A DNA stretch of 64,000 bases from an uncultured Victivallales bacterium (GTDB taxonomy: Bacteria > Verrucomicrobiota > Lentisphaeria > Victivallales > UBA1829): assembly GCA_944390795.1 (NCBI GenBank), contig CALXRI010000009.1, forward strand, positions 1-64,000. Direction: 5' to 3'. Of the stretch, positions 24,045-33,283 are shown piece after piece. Both the position numbers and the translations under genes were made by a program. The notes beneath the pieces were generated by a model. It saw only the letters and a list, made by a program, of their open reading frames with translations, ran no database searches and was not told the DNA's origin. Each line of letters begins with the position of its first letter. Position 1 is the first letter of the stretch.

Positions 24045-26330
24045 ATGAAAAATCCGGCGGATCAGCAGGAAAACGGCACGGGGAACAAAACCATCCGTCT
24101 GGAAACGCCTGTGGAAAAAACCCGGCGCACCATCCGGGTGACAACACCGTTCCAGACGCGCATTTTCCCCAAGAAACGCGATCTTGACGATCTGCTCGTC
24201 TCGCGGAAGCTCTCCATTTACACTTCGACCGCACTGGACACCTCGCCGGAACTGGCGGCGCCGCTTTCCGAACTGGACGGCGAATACACCATTCTTGAAA
24301 CCTTTGCGGAAGGCGGACAGGCGACGATCTCCGTGGCGCGCGACCGGAACCTGGAACGCATCGTCGCTGTGAAGTCCCTGAAAAAAGAACTGAAAAACCG
24401 GAAACGAATCGAGCAGTCCTTCATCACCGAGGCGAAAGTCACCGCCCAGCTGGACCATCCCGCGATCATCCCCATCTACGGACTGAACCGGGATGAGGAA
24501 GACGGCATCCATCTGGTCATGAAGCTGGTGAATGGAAAAACGCTCCGCGAATACCTCCGGAACGTGGTTCTGAATTACCGTATGAAGGGAATCGGCGCAT
24601 TCGACGAGGAGGCCGCGCTCGGCAAACGGCTCGAAATTTTTCTCCATGTCTGCGACGCCATCGCCTATGCGCATCACAGGGACATCATCCATCGCGACCT
24701 GAAACCCGAAAACATCATGCTCGGCGAATATATGGAAGTCTACGTGATGGACTGGGGAATCGCAAAGAAGATCCATCTCCCGCCGGATGCCCCGGTCCGG
24801 AAGGCCGACATCTCCGGAACACCGCGCTATTTCTCCCCGGAGGCGCTGCGCGGGGAGGAGTGCGACGAAAGATCCGACATCTTCACGCTCGGACTGATTC
24901 TGCAGGAAATCGTGACGCTCCAGTTCGCCGTGGCGGGAGGAGAGAACCATGAGGTCATGCGGAATATCGTCAACGGCCGTCTTGCACCGATCCGGCACCT
25001 GTTCGGCAGGAAAATAGATTCCGGGCTCAAGGCAATCATCCGCAAGGCGCTCGCAGTCAATCCGGACGACCGCTACGCCTCCGTCACGGAACTATCCGAA
25101 GACATCCGGCGCCACCGGAACGGACTGTCCATCTCCGCGCGTCCCGACGACATCTTCATGAAAAGCGCCCGCTTCGCCGCCAGGCATCTCCGCTCCATGC
25201 TGATGATCCTGCTGGTCTTCATGCTCGGCGCCGTTTCACTTGGAGCCTACTCCGTCTACGACCGCCTCCGAATCGCCAATGAAATGAGCCTGCGGAGTTC
25301 CGCCATGAACGCCGTCTACGGAAAAACCGCCGCAGCCGCCGCGGCATTCGACATGACCGCGCTTCATATGCAGGATCTTCTCTGTGCCGTGTCACAGGCG
25401 GCAGGCCATCTGCTCGGCGAAAGAACAGGAAGGGCGCAGTCTCATTCCGACGCGTTCTATCCCTACCGTCCCGGAGGAGGAAAACCCGATGAACTGCCGC
25501 CGGATCTGGTCTATTCCGCTTTTCACAAACGGAGAACCACCTTTTCACATGGGGTCTACAAAATCGCACCGGGCGCGGATCTCACGGAAGTGCGGAAGTT
25601 TCTCTCGTGCATGACGCCGATTCTGTCAAATATGCTTCATGCCGTTCTCGAAAGCCGTCCCGGCATCCATCTGACGCCGCAGAATCTGGAAGAGCAGAAG
25701 AAGGAATGGCTGGAACATGGGCTGCCCGTCAAAGCGGTATTCGCGGCATCAAAGCACGGTGTCACAATGCTCTTTCCCTGGAGAGACACCTACACGGAAG
25801 GCTATGATCCGCGCAACCGCCCCTGGTACCGGCGCGCGCTGCAGAATCCGGGTCCGGTCTGGGGACGGCCTTATGTGGATGAGGATTCCGCCTCGGGGCT
25901 TTCGATTCCCTGTTCCATGCAGATCCGCGACATTCAGGGAAATTTTCACGGGGTCGCAGGTCTGGATCTCTCGTTCAACAAACTCACAGGCAATCTGCTG
26001 TCCTCGGGCAACACAGGCGCCTTTGTTCTGGAAAAGGCCGTCATGAATCCGGAAGGCCGGGTTGTTCTGTCCGCCTCCTCGGAATATTTCAACCGGACAT
26101 TCGACCCGGAAGGACATGAGGATCCGGAACTTGCCCTGCCGCTGTTCCGCGATGAGACCGTCCGCAGCAGGATCCTCGGAGAGCAACAGGGATTCGGACT
26201 CTTTGTAAATCCGGAGAACGGCAGGGAGGTGCTCTATTCCTTCGCCCGGCTGAAAATCTTCAAGCTCTACTACGTGGAGGTCATAGACTTTTCCCGTCTG
26301 CTGCGGCAGTCCGCCGAAAAAAAGCAGTGA
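24045..26330 (+). CDS. Transmembrane Ser/Thr protein kinase with C-terminal Cache-like sensor
   Basis: A 761-residue membrane kinase. Residues about 80-360 are a Hanks-type kinase domain: glycine loop FAEGGQATIS (87-96), K110 in VAVKSL, H216-R-D218 in HRDLKPEN, D236 in DWG (instead of DFG, as in many bacterial kinases) and GTPRYFSPEAL. A basic stretch leads into one membrane helix (about 385-404). Residues about 405-761 look like an extracytoplasmic double-Cache/PDC domain, with DPRNRPWYRRAL and a following VAGLDLSFNKL segment typical of it. So the kinase is inside and the sensor outside, at the C-terminus. An N-terminal tail of 75 residues is rich in Thr and may be phosphorylated. Confidence 0.88.
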   Translation: MKNPADQQENGTGNKTIRLETPVEKTRRTIRVTTPFQTRIFPKKRDLDDLLVSRKLSIYTSTALDTSPELAAPLSELDGEYTILETFAEGGQATISVARDRNLERIVAVKSLKKELKNRKRIEQSFITEAKVTAQLDHPAIIPIYGLNRDEEDGIHLVMKLVNGKTLREYLRNVVLNYRMKGIGAFDEEAALGKRLEIFLHVCDAIAYAHHRDIIHRDLKPENIMLGEYMEVYVMDWGIAKKIHLPPDAPVRKADISGTPRYFSPEALRGEECDERSDIFTLGLILQEIVTLQFAVAGGENHEVMRNIVNGRLAPIRHLFGRKIDSGLKAIIRKALAVNPDDRYASVTELSEDIRRHRNGLSISARPDDIFMKSARFAARHLRSMLMILLVFMLGAVSLGAYSVYDRLRIANEMSLRSSAMNAVYGKTAAAAAAFDMTALHMQDLLCAVSQAAGHLLGERTGRAQSHSDAFYPYRPGGGKPDELPPDLVYSAFHKRRTTFSHGVYKIAPGADLTEVRKFLSCMTPILSNMLHAVLESRPGIHLTPQNLEEQKKEWLEHGLPVKAVFAASKHGVTMLFPWRDTYTEGYDPRNRPWYRRALQNPGPVWGRPYVDEDSASGLSIPCSMQIRDIQGNFHGVAGLDLSFNKLTGNLLSSGNTGAFVLEKAVMNPEGRVVLSASSEYFNRTFDPEGHEDPELALPLFRDETVRSRILGEQQGFGLFVNPENGREVLYSFARLKIFKLYYVEVIDFSRLLRQSAEKKQ

Positions 26331-26369
26331 ACCGGAGAATCCCGCCCTCCCGTTCGGACGGCGGACATG

Positions 26370-26942
26370 TCATAATCCCGGAAGCAGTCTGTTGAGACGG
26401 AGTGTTTCGGAAATCCGTTCAACCGGCAGACCGATCACATTGTCCACGGAGCCTTCGACCCTGTCGATGAGCAGCGGGGCCTGTTCCTGCGCAGCGTAAG
26501 CGCCGGCCTTGTCCATGACATTGACCAGCTCCATATAGCGGCGGACGGTACCGATGTCAATCCGCTTGAAAAACACGCAACTGACATCCGCGAAGCAGAT
26601 GCGGATCTCCCGCGAACGGCAGATCATGGAAACCCCCGTCACGACATTGTGAGAACGGCCGGACATGCGCAGCAGCATCTGCTCGGCATCTTCGCGCCCG
26701 GACGGTTTCCCGAGAATCGCATGGTCCAGCTCGATCACCGTATCCGCCCCGATGACGAGATCACCGGGAAAGCGTTCCGACGCAGCCGCCGCTTTCCGTT
26801 CCGCATTGGAAAGGGCAACCGCGCGGAAGTCTACGCCGTGATTCAGCTCCTCCGCATCCGGCACGAACACACGGAACGGAATATGATATCTTTCCAGCAA
26901 ATCCCGCCTGCGCGGGGATGCCGATGCCAGAATTATTTCCAT
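26370..26942 (-). CDS. maf: Maf-like nucleotide pyrophosphatase
   Basis: A 190-residue Maf/Ham1-superfamily protein. The opening ILASASPRRRDLL and the catalytic GADTVIELD are diagnostic, followed by SGREDAEQMLLRMSGRSHNVVTG. Family members hydrolyse non-canonical nucleoside triphosphates such as dTTP/UTP analogues or 5-methyl-UTP, limiting their use in nucleic acids, or act in septum control. GGGAG lies before the ATG. It is convergent with the kinase gene and divergent from the chromate transporter pair. Which Maf subfamily it belongs to is not certain from the residues I can see. Confidence 0.9.
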   Translation of the reverse strand: MEIILASASPRRRDLLERYHIPFRVFVPDAEELNHGVDFRAVALSNAERKAAAASERFPGDLVIGADTVIELDHAILGKPSGREDAEQMLLRMSGRSHNVVTGVSMICRSREIRICFADVSCVFFKRIDIGTVRRYMELVNVMDKAGAYAAQEQAPLLIDRVEGSVDNVIGLPVERISETLRLNRLLPGL

Positions 26943-27060
26943 TTCTCAAATCTCCCGGAGCTTACCAATATCACGTCTTTTCCCGAAATCAAATCCTCCA
27001 TTGTTTGAAAAAGAAACAGTTCGCGTTTAAATTACAGGGCCATCAAACGGAGAGGAAATC

Positions 27061-27654
27061 ATGGATCCTCAGGAAACATCCATCAGCTACGGGAAAAAAT
27101 TGTGGCTGCTGTTTTACACATTCGCGAAAATCGCCGCGCTCGTCGTCGGAGGCGGCTATGCGATCCTGCCTGTCGTAGAGGAAACCTTCAGTCGGAAAAA
27201 CAAGCTGATTTCGGGCGAGGAACTCCTTGATATGATGGCGCTGGTCCAGACCATCCCCGGCATCATCGCGGCAAATTCGGCAATCTACGTCGGAATGAAA
27301 ATCGCCGGAATCGGCGGCGTTCTCGCGGCGGTGTTCGGCGTCTGCCTTCCTTCCGTCACGGTCATTATCATCATCGCGGCGTTCTTCCCGCATCTGAAAC
27401 CGGAAAACCCTTATCTTCTCGGCGCGTTCGTCGGTGTGCGCGCCTGCATTACCGGACTCATTATCGTAACCGCGGTGCGCCTTGCGAAAAAAACGATCCG
27501 GGGCTGGTTTGAAATCATCTGCGTGACGGCATTCCTGATTCTGGCGCTGTTCAAGCTGAATCCCGTTTACATCATCGTGCTCTCCATGCCGCTCGGCATT
27601 CTCTATACGCTCTACTGCACCTGGAGAATCAAACGCAGCGGGGTGTCCGGATGA
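27061..27654 (+). CDS. Chromate transporter family, N-terminal half protein
   Basis: A 197-residue membrane protein holding one CHR domain. The motifs VVGGGYAILPVVEETF and VQTIPGIIAANSAIYVG, followed by a hydrophobic block, are those of ChrA. About six membrane helices. In this short-chain form two separate proteins make the transporter that fused ChrA proteins carry on one chain. Its stop overlaps the start of the second half (ATGA). GGAGAGGAAATC precedes the ATG. Chromate efflux is the tested role of some members; many short-chain pairs have no tested substrate. Confidence 0.87.
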   Translation: MDPQETSISYGKKLWLLFYTFAKIAALVVGGGYAILPVVEETFSRKNKLISGEELLDMMALVQTIPGIIAANSAIYVGMKIAGIGGVLAAVFGVCLPSVTVIIIIAAFFPHLKPENPYLLGAFVGVRACITGLIIVTAVRLAKKTIRGWFEIICVTAFLILALFKLNPVYIIVLSMPLGILYTLYCTWRIKRSGVSG

Positions 27655-28250
27655 GCCTTTTCACACTGTTCTGGACCTTCTTCAAATTCGGGCTGGTCAG
27701 CTTCGGCGGCGGCTATGTTCTCGTTCCGCTGCTGATCGCGGAATTTGTCGACCGGCGCGGAATCATTTCGACGGACGCGTTCGGAAACCTGGTGTCGATC
27801 GCCCAGGTGACGCCGGGACCGATCGGGATCAATTCGGCAACCTATGTCGGTTTCACACAGGGCGGCTTCTGGGGCGCGGTCATCGCCAGCATCGGACTGG
27901 TCATGCCCTCCATCCTCATCGGCTCCGCGGCCGTCTATTACATCAACAAGTGGAAGGAGAAACTGCTGGTCAAAGGGATTTTGAAGGGAGTTCGCTCCGC
28001 GGCGCTCGCCATGTTGTTCTACGCGGTTGTGATTTTCCTCGGAATGTCCGTTTTCACACAGGCAATCCCGTTCCGGAGTCTCTGGAACCTGATCACGTTC
28101 CACGCGCCCGATTTTCCGGCAGGATTCGCTTTTTCCCTTCCGGCGTTCCTGATCTGCGGGGCCACCGTGATCCTGATTGCGAAAACCAAACTGTCCATGA
28201 CGATTCTGATCGTATTGTCCGCCATTGCCGGCGCACTGATCTGCCGCTGA
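27651..28250 (+). CDS. Chromate transporter family, C-terminal half protein
   Basis: A 199-residue membrane protein, the partner of the gene before it (4-base ATGA overlap, translational coupling). It repeats the CHR motif set: LVSFGGGYVLVPLLIAEF and VTPGPIGINSATYVGF. A charged loop (NKWKEKLLVKG) separates the first block from the last helices. The two halves differ enough to be an old split rather than a frameshift. A hairpin follows the stop codon at 28250-28286. Substrate as uncertain as for its partner. Confidence 0.87.
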   Translation: MSLFTLFWTFFKFGLVSFGGGYVLVPLLIAEFVDRRGIISTDAFGNLVSIAQVTPGPIGINSATYVGFTQGGFWGAVIASIGLVMPSILIGSAAVYYINKWKEKLLVKGILKGVRSAALAMLFYAVVIFLGMSVFTQAIPFRSLWNLITFHAPDFPAGFAFSLPAFLICGATVILIAKTKLSMTILIVLSAIAGALICR

Positions 28251-28286
28251 GCTTCATCCGGTCTCGATGCAGAGACCCGGAAAGCT
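28250..28286 (+). terminator. Hairpin after the chromate transporter pair
   Basis: AGCTT/AAGCT outer pairing and CCGGTCTC/GAGACC-CGG inner pairing around GATGCA. It lies immediately after the stop codon. The T tract is missing, so termination strength is uncertain. Confidence 0.4.
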
Positions 28287-28405
28287 TCGCGCGGAAAGAA
28301 ACCTGCTCTCCGCCGACCGTTTTTCAAGAGATGGAAAATGCAGACCGACAGGAAAACAGGCTTCCGCGCCGCAGATTCGACTCTGACGGACGGAAAATAT
28401 TCTTT

Positions 28406-28681
28406 TCAGAGGAATCGGCGGTCTGGCGGGGGAAAAGGAGCTTCCTCCGGTTGCGCCTTGAATCCCGGCTGCTGCCGCATCCAGTTGTCCACCAGAGGTT
28501 CCAGAATGAAATCCTCCAGCGCGGCATTCATCCCGAATCCATGGTTGCAGAACGGGCAGAAAGGGTAGGATTCAATATCCGCACGGCAAAGAGTCTCGCG
28601 GCATTTCGGGCAGATCAGACGGCGATCCAGGGAAATCATCCCCGGATTGTCAATCATCTGAAACTGATATTCGGATTTCAT
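28406..28681 (-). CDS. Small zinc-ribbon protein
   Basis: A 91-residue protein with two Cys pairs, CPKC (about 25-28) and CPFC (about 42-45), in the order CxxC-x13-CxxC, a classic zinc ribbon. Start 28681 is chosen because GGAG lies about seven bases upstream; the open frame extends further but without a site. The rest is acidic and proline-rich at the end (PPPDRR). It lies 109 bases after the extended SDR gene on the same strand. I do not recognise the family; nucleic-acid or protein contact through the ribbon is only a guess. Confidence 0.65.
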   Translation of the reverse strand: MKSEYQFQMIDNPGMISLDRRLICPKCRETLCRADIESYPFCPFCNHGFGMNAALEDFILEPLVDNWMRQQPGFKAQPEEAPFPPPDRRFL

Positions 28682-28790
28682 CGCATTTCTCCGCGCTGCA
28701 CTTCCCATGTTGAAAACGGAAAGTGTAAAAAACTCCGGCATGCTCTTTCCAAGCAGGCACCGGAGCAAAACAAATTTTCCGGAACAGGAA

Positions 28791-29900
28791 TTATTCCGCG
28801 ACAAGCCCTGGGACAGTCTGCCGGTAATAGGACCTCGCCATCTTCTTCAGGAAGTCGATATCCAGCTTCCAGGCAAGCGCCTCCGCGCCGAGCACCGCTT
28901 TGACCTGCGTGTTGTCAAATGTGATCTGGGAAGCGAAGTAGGGCATCAGGTCTTCGATCATTTTCTGAACCATCTTCTCTTCCTTCGTCTGATTCTCGAC
29001 ATGATCGAGCACCTGAAGTCCATCGGCCTGCAGAACAGCGGAAACAGCGATATTGATATCGTCCGTGGAAACCGGGCTTTCTCCGGTGATATGATAGCAC
29101 TTGTTTTCCACCGGAAGGGTGAAAATCGTCGAAATCGCTTTCTGGACATAATCAATCGGAACAAAGTAAATCTTGTCCGATTTTTCGGATTCCAGACGGA
29201 GACTGAGTTTGATCGGAGCATTCTGAGGAATGTGGTTCCGGATGCAGTGATGACGTTTCACGCTGCCGAGAAACTCCAGAATACGATAAAAAGCAAGCGG
29301 CTTCCGAATCAGTCCGTCGGAAAGTCTGCCGACAATGATGGACGGCCGGTAGATCGTGTAGGGAATGCCGCACTGCTGAACCAGTTTTTCCGCTTCAAAC
29401 TTGCTTCTCTCATAGGAATTGACCCAGTCCGTGGCGGGAAGCGCTCCCTCCAGAACCACGCCGTTGGTCTTTCCCGCGACATAAGCGGTACTGACATAGT
29501 GAAGCGCCTTGACTTTCAGCTGACGGGCAAGAGCGAGGGCATTTTTGGTGCCTTCCAGATTGGTCGCATAGGTTTTTCCTTCCGGGTCCTTTCCGAGATT
29601 CACGTCGGCCGCGCAATGGAAAAACACATCATAGGGGCCCTTCCGCACGATTTCCTCGACAGGAAAGTTCTTCACATCGCCGCTGATGACTTCGATCCGT
29701 TCCAGCATGTTCCCGACCAGCTCGGGAGTCCCGTCGAAAGCACACTGATCTTCAATAACCTGCTTGACGCGTTCCTGGGCAGTCTGACCGCGGCCGCTTC
29801 TGCAGACCGCAACAATCCGAATATCATCCCTGTTGCGAAGTGTCGCGGTCACAAAAGACGCACCCACCAGTCCGGTGATACCTGTCAGTAATAATTTCAA
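28791..29900 (-). CDS. Extended SDR, thioester-reductase-like NAD-dependent epimerase/dehydratase
   Basis: A 369-residue extended short-chain dehydrogenase. The nucleotide motif is TGITGLVGASF at residues 6-16, followed by FFHCAADVNL, and the catalytic Tyr-Lys pair in VSTAYVAGK. The segment YERSKFEAEKLVQ and YRPSIIVG place it near the male-sterility/thioester-reductase group, which reduces fatty acyl thioesters, or near NAD-dependent sugar epimerases. The start codon is TTG, supported by AGGAG eight bases upstream. Alone on its strand apart from the zinc-ribbon gene downstream. Which substrate it uses is not determined. Confidence 0.8.
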   Translation of the reverse strand: MKLLLTGITGLVGASFVTATLRNRDDIRIVAVCRSGRGQTAQERVKQVIEDQCAFDGTPELVGNMLERIEVISGDVKNFPVEEIVRKGPYDVFFHCAADVNLGKDPEGKTYATNLEGTKNALALARQLKVKALHYVSTAYVAGKTNGVVLEGALPATDWVNSYERSKFEAEKLVQQCGIPYTIYRPSIIVGRLSDGLIRKPLAFYRILEFLGSVKRHHCIRNHIPQNAPIKLSLRLESEKSDKIYFVPIDYVQKAISTIFTLPVENKCYHITGESPVSTDDINIAVSAVLQADGLQVLDHVENQTKEEKMVQKMIEDLMPYFASQITFDNTQVKAVLGAEALAWKLDIDFLKKMARSYYRQTVPGLVAE

Positions 29901-30182
29901 GACTCAACTCCTGTTCATGCATTAACAATTCAAAATCCCGACAGACTGTTTCAAAAACAAAACAGTGTATGTAACTAATCAATATAGCATATCCGGAACG
30001 ATTTGCAACAACGGATCCGTTTTTTTTCCGGATAAACAGAAGGATTTGGATCTGCAACGGACAAAAAGCATTCCCGGAATGAACGCGTCTCCGGAAATTG
30101 CCCGGAAAAACGGGAGGAGGAAGCGTCCGCCAGTTTTTCTCCCGTATTCTGTGCACGCCGTTTCAAGTATTTGCGGGAACAG

Positions 30183-32447
30183 TTATTTCCGGCATTCCGG
30201 GTAGTTCATCCGGAGGTCCAGCATTCCGATTCTGGTGCAGTCATCCAGCGCAGCCGTCAAATCCGCCGGATTGTCATTTCCGGGGAAGTCCTTTGGAAAG
30301 CCGTTGGGTGCAATCTGATTGCAGACGAGTCCCGGCGGGAGAACCAGGCGGACGTCGTAATAAAACGGGCAGACCAGATTGAGCACGCTTTCATTTCCCT
30401 GATTCAGAACAATCGAACGGGAGGTCTTCGCATGCGCCTTATGGAACTGCGCAGCAAGCAGATTGAGGGAACCTTTGTAATCCTCGAAGGAAATCAGTTT
30501 GTGTGCAATGTCACCGCTCTTTTTTTCCGCCTGATTCATCGCACGTGCGAACTTCGGCAGGCCCACTGTAACCCGCCCCACCGGATAATCCCTTCCTCCG
30601 CTCAGGGAGAGGAGAATGTCATATCCCTGTTCCAGGTAGAAATCCGGCAGCACGAAGGAAGCGTTCTTGCGAACCTGAAGCGGGTGATCCGCATGCGTCG
30701 CAAGCCGGACCATTCCGCCGAGAAATCCTTTTCCGGTCACACCGTCCACCGTGATGGACCCCTCATGGCAGACGCCGCCGAGCACGATGCCGTCTCCGGC
30801 GTTTTCATAGCGCTGGTTGCCTTCCAGATATTGCAGGTTGACCGCGTCATGTTCCCGGAGATTCCGGAACAGGATTCCCTGCCGCTCCGCAAAACCGGGC
30901 GGCTGGTATTTCCCGTAGACAAAGACGCCGTTGTAGCGAATGGAGGTTTCGCGCTCTCCGCCTTCCTGCAGAATGTTCGCGCCTTTTCCGCCCTTCCAGG
31001 GCGCGGCGTGGTTTGCCAGGGTCTCCCGGCTGCAGACCCGGAAATTTTCCAGAACAATATTGCGCGGATTCCGGACCACCAGCGCATGCTCCTGCTCCTT
31101 TCCGTTCCAGACGATGACGGAATGCACCCCGGAACCGCCGATGAAGTAATCGGAGCCTTCAATGACAATGCTTTCAGACAACAGGTAATTCCCCGTCGGG
31201 AAATAGGCGATTGCATCCTTTCCATGCGCCCGGGCGGCCGCAATAACGCGGCGAACGGCTTCCGTGTCATCGCTTCTTCCGTCGCCTTTCGCACCGAAAT
31301 CCCGCCGGACGTCAAAGACTTTTCCCGGAATGCGTGAGGTTTTTACAAGGAAGTTCGCTGTTTCCGGAAGATTGATCGCGGGCAGTTTCCCTGCGGGAAT
31401 CTCCCATGCCTTTTTCCGCCCGGCGGGAAGCGCACGCTTGAAGAGAGCGGCATCCCCGTGTCCGTTTCCGGAAAGCGCCATGAAAGGCGTCTCCTGCCGG
31501 AATATGAATTTTCCCGTTCCTCCGGGAAGAAACGTGTTGTTGAAGGCCAGAAGCGAGCCGCTCCATTGAATTGCGCCCTCTCCGGAGCTCCAGGAGGAGA
31601 CGGTGCAGTTCTCCATGGTCAGAGGGGAGACTCCGCCTTCGCCGCGGAGAAATGCGCCGGAACCGGACGAGACGCAGCGACGGATGCTGCATCCGTGTTC
31701 CGGCCTCTCCGCGATAATGTCCACGCTATTTTTCTCAAAACGGGAATCCAGCATGTAGAAATTGCCCCGCCGGCAGTAAATGCCGCTGGAGCGGTTGTTG
31801 AGGAACAGACATCCCTTGAAGGCGAAATCGTAATCGTTGAAGCTGGTGAATTCCACGCCGGTCCCGGCATTGTCGAAGATGCAGTTCTCGAAGGCCGGCT
31901 CGGAATCGGAACGCAGATCCATCCGGTTGTTCTCGCAGAGAATGCCGCAGGCGCGGAAATTGCGGAAGGCCAGAAAAGAGTACCGGACCTGCGTTTCGAA
32001 TTTGCATTCCTGATCGTTCCACATGCCGATTGAAGCTTTTCCTTTTCCGTCGAACACGATTCCCGTATATCTGGCGAGGCTCAAACCCGAATCGCGCACC
32101 ATCCGTCCGCCCATCGGACCGTTCCATACCAGACGGGTGGCTTCCCCGTGTCCGATGACCGATACCCCGGTCAGGCGTTTTTCATTCCGCCAGTTCAAGG
32201 TTTCCGAAATCAGATACTCTCCCGGCGGCAGATAAATCGTGACGCCGTTCTCCAGTCCGGAAAAGGCCTTCCGGAGAGCGGCCGTGTCATCCGTTCTTCC
32301 ATCGCCTTTCGCACCGAAATCCCGGACATTGATCCAGTCCGACCTTTGTTCCCAGTTCAATACGGGAAGTTCCCGGAACGTGTCCGCCCGTCCCGCCGCG
32401 CTGAACAGCAGCGCAAGGAAAAGCGCCGCGTATTTGCCGATCGTCAT
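30183..32447 (-). CDS. Secreted double beta-helix enzyme (pectate-lyase-3 modules, GH55-like layout)
   Basis: A 754-residue exported protein. Residues 1-21 are a signal peptide ending near AAGRAD. Two Pectate_lyase_3 modules begin with the same motif, VRDFGAKGDGRTDDTAAL (about 40) and RRDFGAKGDGRSDDTEAV (about 378), each followed by right-handed beta-helix repeats (DNAGTGVEF, NNRSSGIYCRRGNF). Two such modules in one chain of this size is the layout of GH55 exo-beta-1,3-glucanases, although other beta-helix lyases and epimerases share the module. It is last in the operon led by the GntR-GH38 gene, 15 bases after the pseudopilin gene. Catalytic residues were not identified. Confidence 0.78.
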   Translation of the reverse strand: MTIGKYAALFLALLFSAAGRADTFRELPVLNWEQRSDWINVRDFGAKGDGRTDDTAALRKAFSGLENGVTIYLPPGEYLISETLNWRNEKRLTGVSVIGHGEATRLVWNGPMGGRMVRDSGLSLARYTGIVFDGKGKASIGMWNDQECKFETQVRYSFLAFRNFRACGILCENNRMDLRSDSEPAFENCIFDNAGTGVEFTSFNDYDFAFKGCLFLNNRSSGIYCRRGNFYMLDSRFEKNSVDIIAERPEHGCSIRRCVSSGSGAFLRGEGGVSPLTMENCTVSSWSSGEGAIQWSGSLLAFNNTFLPGGTGKFIFRQETPFMALSGNGHGDAALFKRALPAGRKKAWEIPAGKLPAINLPETANFLVKTSRIPGKVFDVRRDFGAKGDGRSDDTEAVRRVIAAARAHGKDAIAYFPTGNYLLSESIVIEGSDYFIGGSGVHSVIVWNGKEQEHALVVRNPRNIVLENFRVCSRETLANHAAPWKGGKGANILQEGGERETSIRYNGVFVYGKYQPPGFAERQGILFRNLREHDAVNLQYLEGNQRYENAGDGIVLGGVCHEGSITVDGVTGKGFLGGMVRLATHADHPLQVRKNASFVLPDFYLEQGYDILLSLSGGRDYPVGRVTVGLPKFARAMNQAEKKSGDIAHKLISFEDYKGSLNLLAAQFHKAHAKTSRSIVLNQGNESVLNLVCPFYYDVRLVLPPGLVCNQIAPNGFPKDFPGNDNPADLTAALDDCTRIGMLDLRMNYPECRK

Positions 32448-32462
32448 TTGAAGTTCTCCGTG

Positions 32463-33245
32463 TTACTGACTCGGATCCGCGAGCCATTTTTCCTTGTTGT
32501 TATTGTAATCCGCTCCGAATCTGGAGTAGGGCCTGCATTCGATGTGTCCGTCCGCGAAGGAGAAATTGGCGCTGATCCCGGGATGCCGGAAACGGGCCAT
32601 TTCACTGCTGTGATCAAAACGCCCAAATCCGTTTCCTATCAGAATTGGATCTGCAAAAGCATAAAGAAGTGCAGGGTGTTTGAAGCGGGCAATCGGCATC
32701 CCCTCGTACTGCATGGTATAGCGCTGCGAGGAGACGCCTCCGGAAGACCGATAATTGACCGCATATCCGAAATCGCGAACGCCGTCGCACCCCCAGATTC
32801 TGACGCTTTTCTGTGTAATCATGCGTGACTGCCCCCGGTCATAATAATAGCGCAACTGATAAAACACGGAGAGCGTTTTCCTGTCCCCGTTGCTGTTGGA
32901 GGCGTGATAACCGTCGTTGGTCAGATAGTCGTTCAGAAGCTCATACCAGTTGTAAGGCGTGTCCGGACCGGTGGAATAGAAGAACAGATCCTTCACCCGG
33001 TAAGGCGGCGTGAAATCCCTGCTGTCCGAATAGTAAAGCGCGGCAAGGGTGTTGATCTGCTTCAGATTGGACGTGCAGCTGATCCGTTTCGCAACCTCCC
33101 GCGCCTTGCCGAGTGCAGGCAGCAGAAGCGCCGCCAGAACGGCGATGATCGCAATCACAACCAGGAGTTCAACCAATGTAAATTTGAATCCGTCGGATCT
33201 GCAGGGAGAAAGGCCGTTCCGGTGCGCCGAAAACTGTTTCCGCAT
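32463..33245 (-). CDS. Type II secretion-like pseudopilin with prepilin leader
   Basis: A 260-residue protein with a type IV prepilin N-terminus: the cleavage/methylation motif [19 protein letters not shown] near residues 22-40 (Glu at +5), then a globular part opening [18 protein letters not shown] and closing with the FADGHIECR ending typical of the Planctomycete/Lentisphaera group (H-x9-DG type). Start 33245 is favoured because GGAG lies six bases upstream; ATG codons also occur two and four codons earlier. These proteins are abundant in Victivallis and may display or secrete polysaccharide-binding fibres. It sits inside the glycosidase operon, 38 bases after the LamG-like gene. Confidence 0.85.
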   Translation of the reverse strand: MRKQFSAHRNGLSPCRSDGFKFTLVELLVVIAIIAVLAALLLPALGKAREVAKRISCTSNLKQINTLAALYYSDSRDFTPPYRVKDLFFYSTGPDTPYNWYELLNDYLTNDGYHASNSNGDRKTLSVFYQLRYYYDRGQSRMITQKSVRIWGCDGVRDFGYAVNYRSSGGVSSQRYTMQYEGMPIARFKHPALLYAFADPILIGNGFGRFDHSSEMARFRHPGISANFSFADGHIECRPYSRFGADYNNNKEKWLADPSQ

Positions 33246-33283
33246 TTTCATCTCCATTTCCGAATTTCATGATGAGCTGTTCT

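Noticed and set aside
27061-28250. Chromate transporter gene broken by a frameshift
   Set aside because: The two halves have their own start and stop with a clean ATGA overlap and each has a full CHR motif set, as in natural short-chain pairs.
32463-33245. Type II secretion operon
   Set aside because: Only one pseudopilin is present; no GspD, E, F or prepilin peptidase gene in the window.
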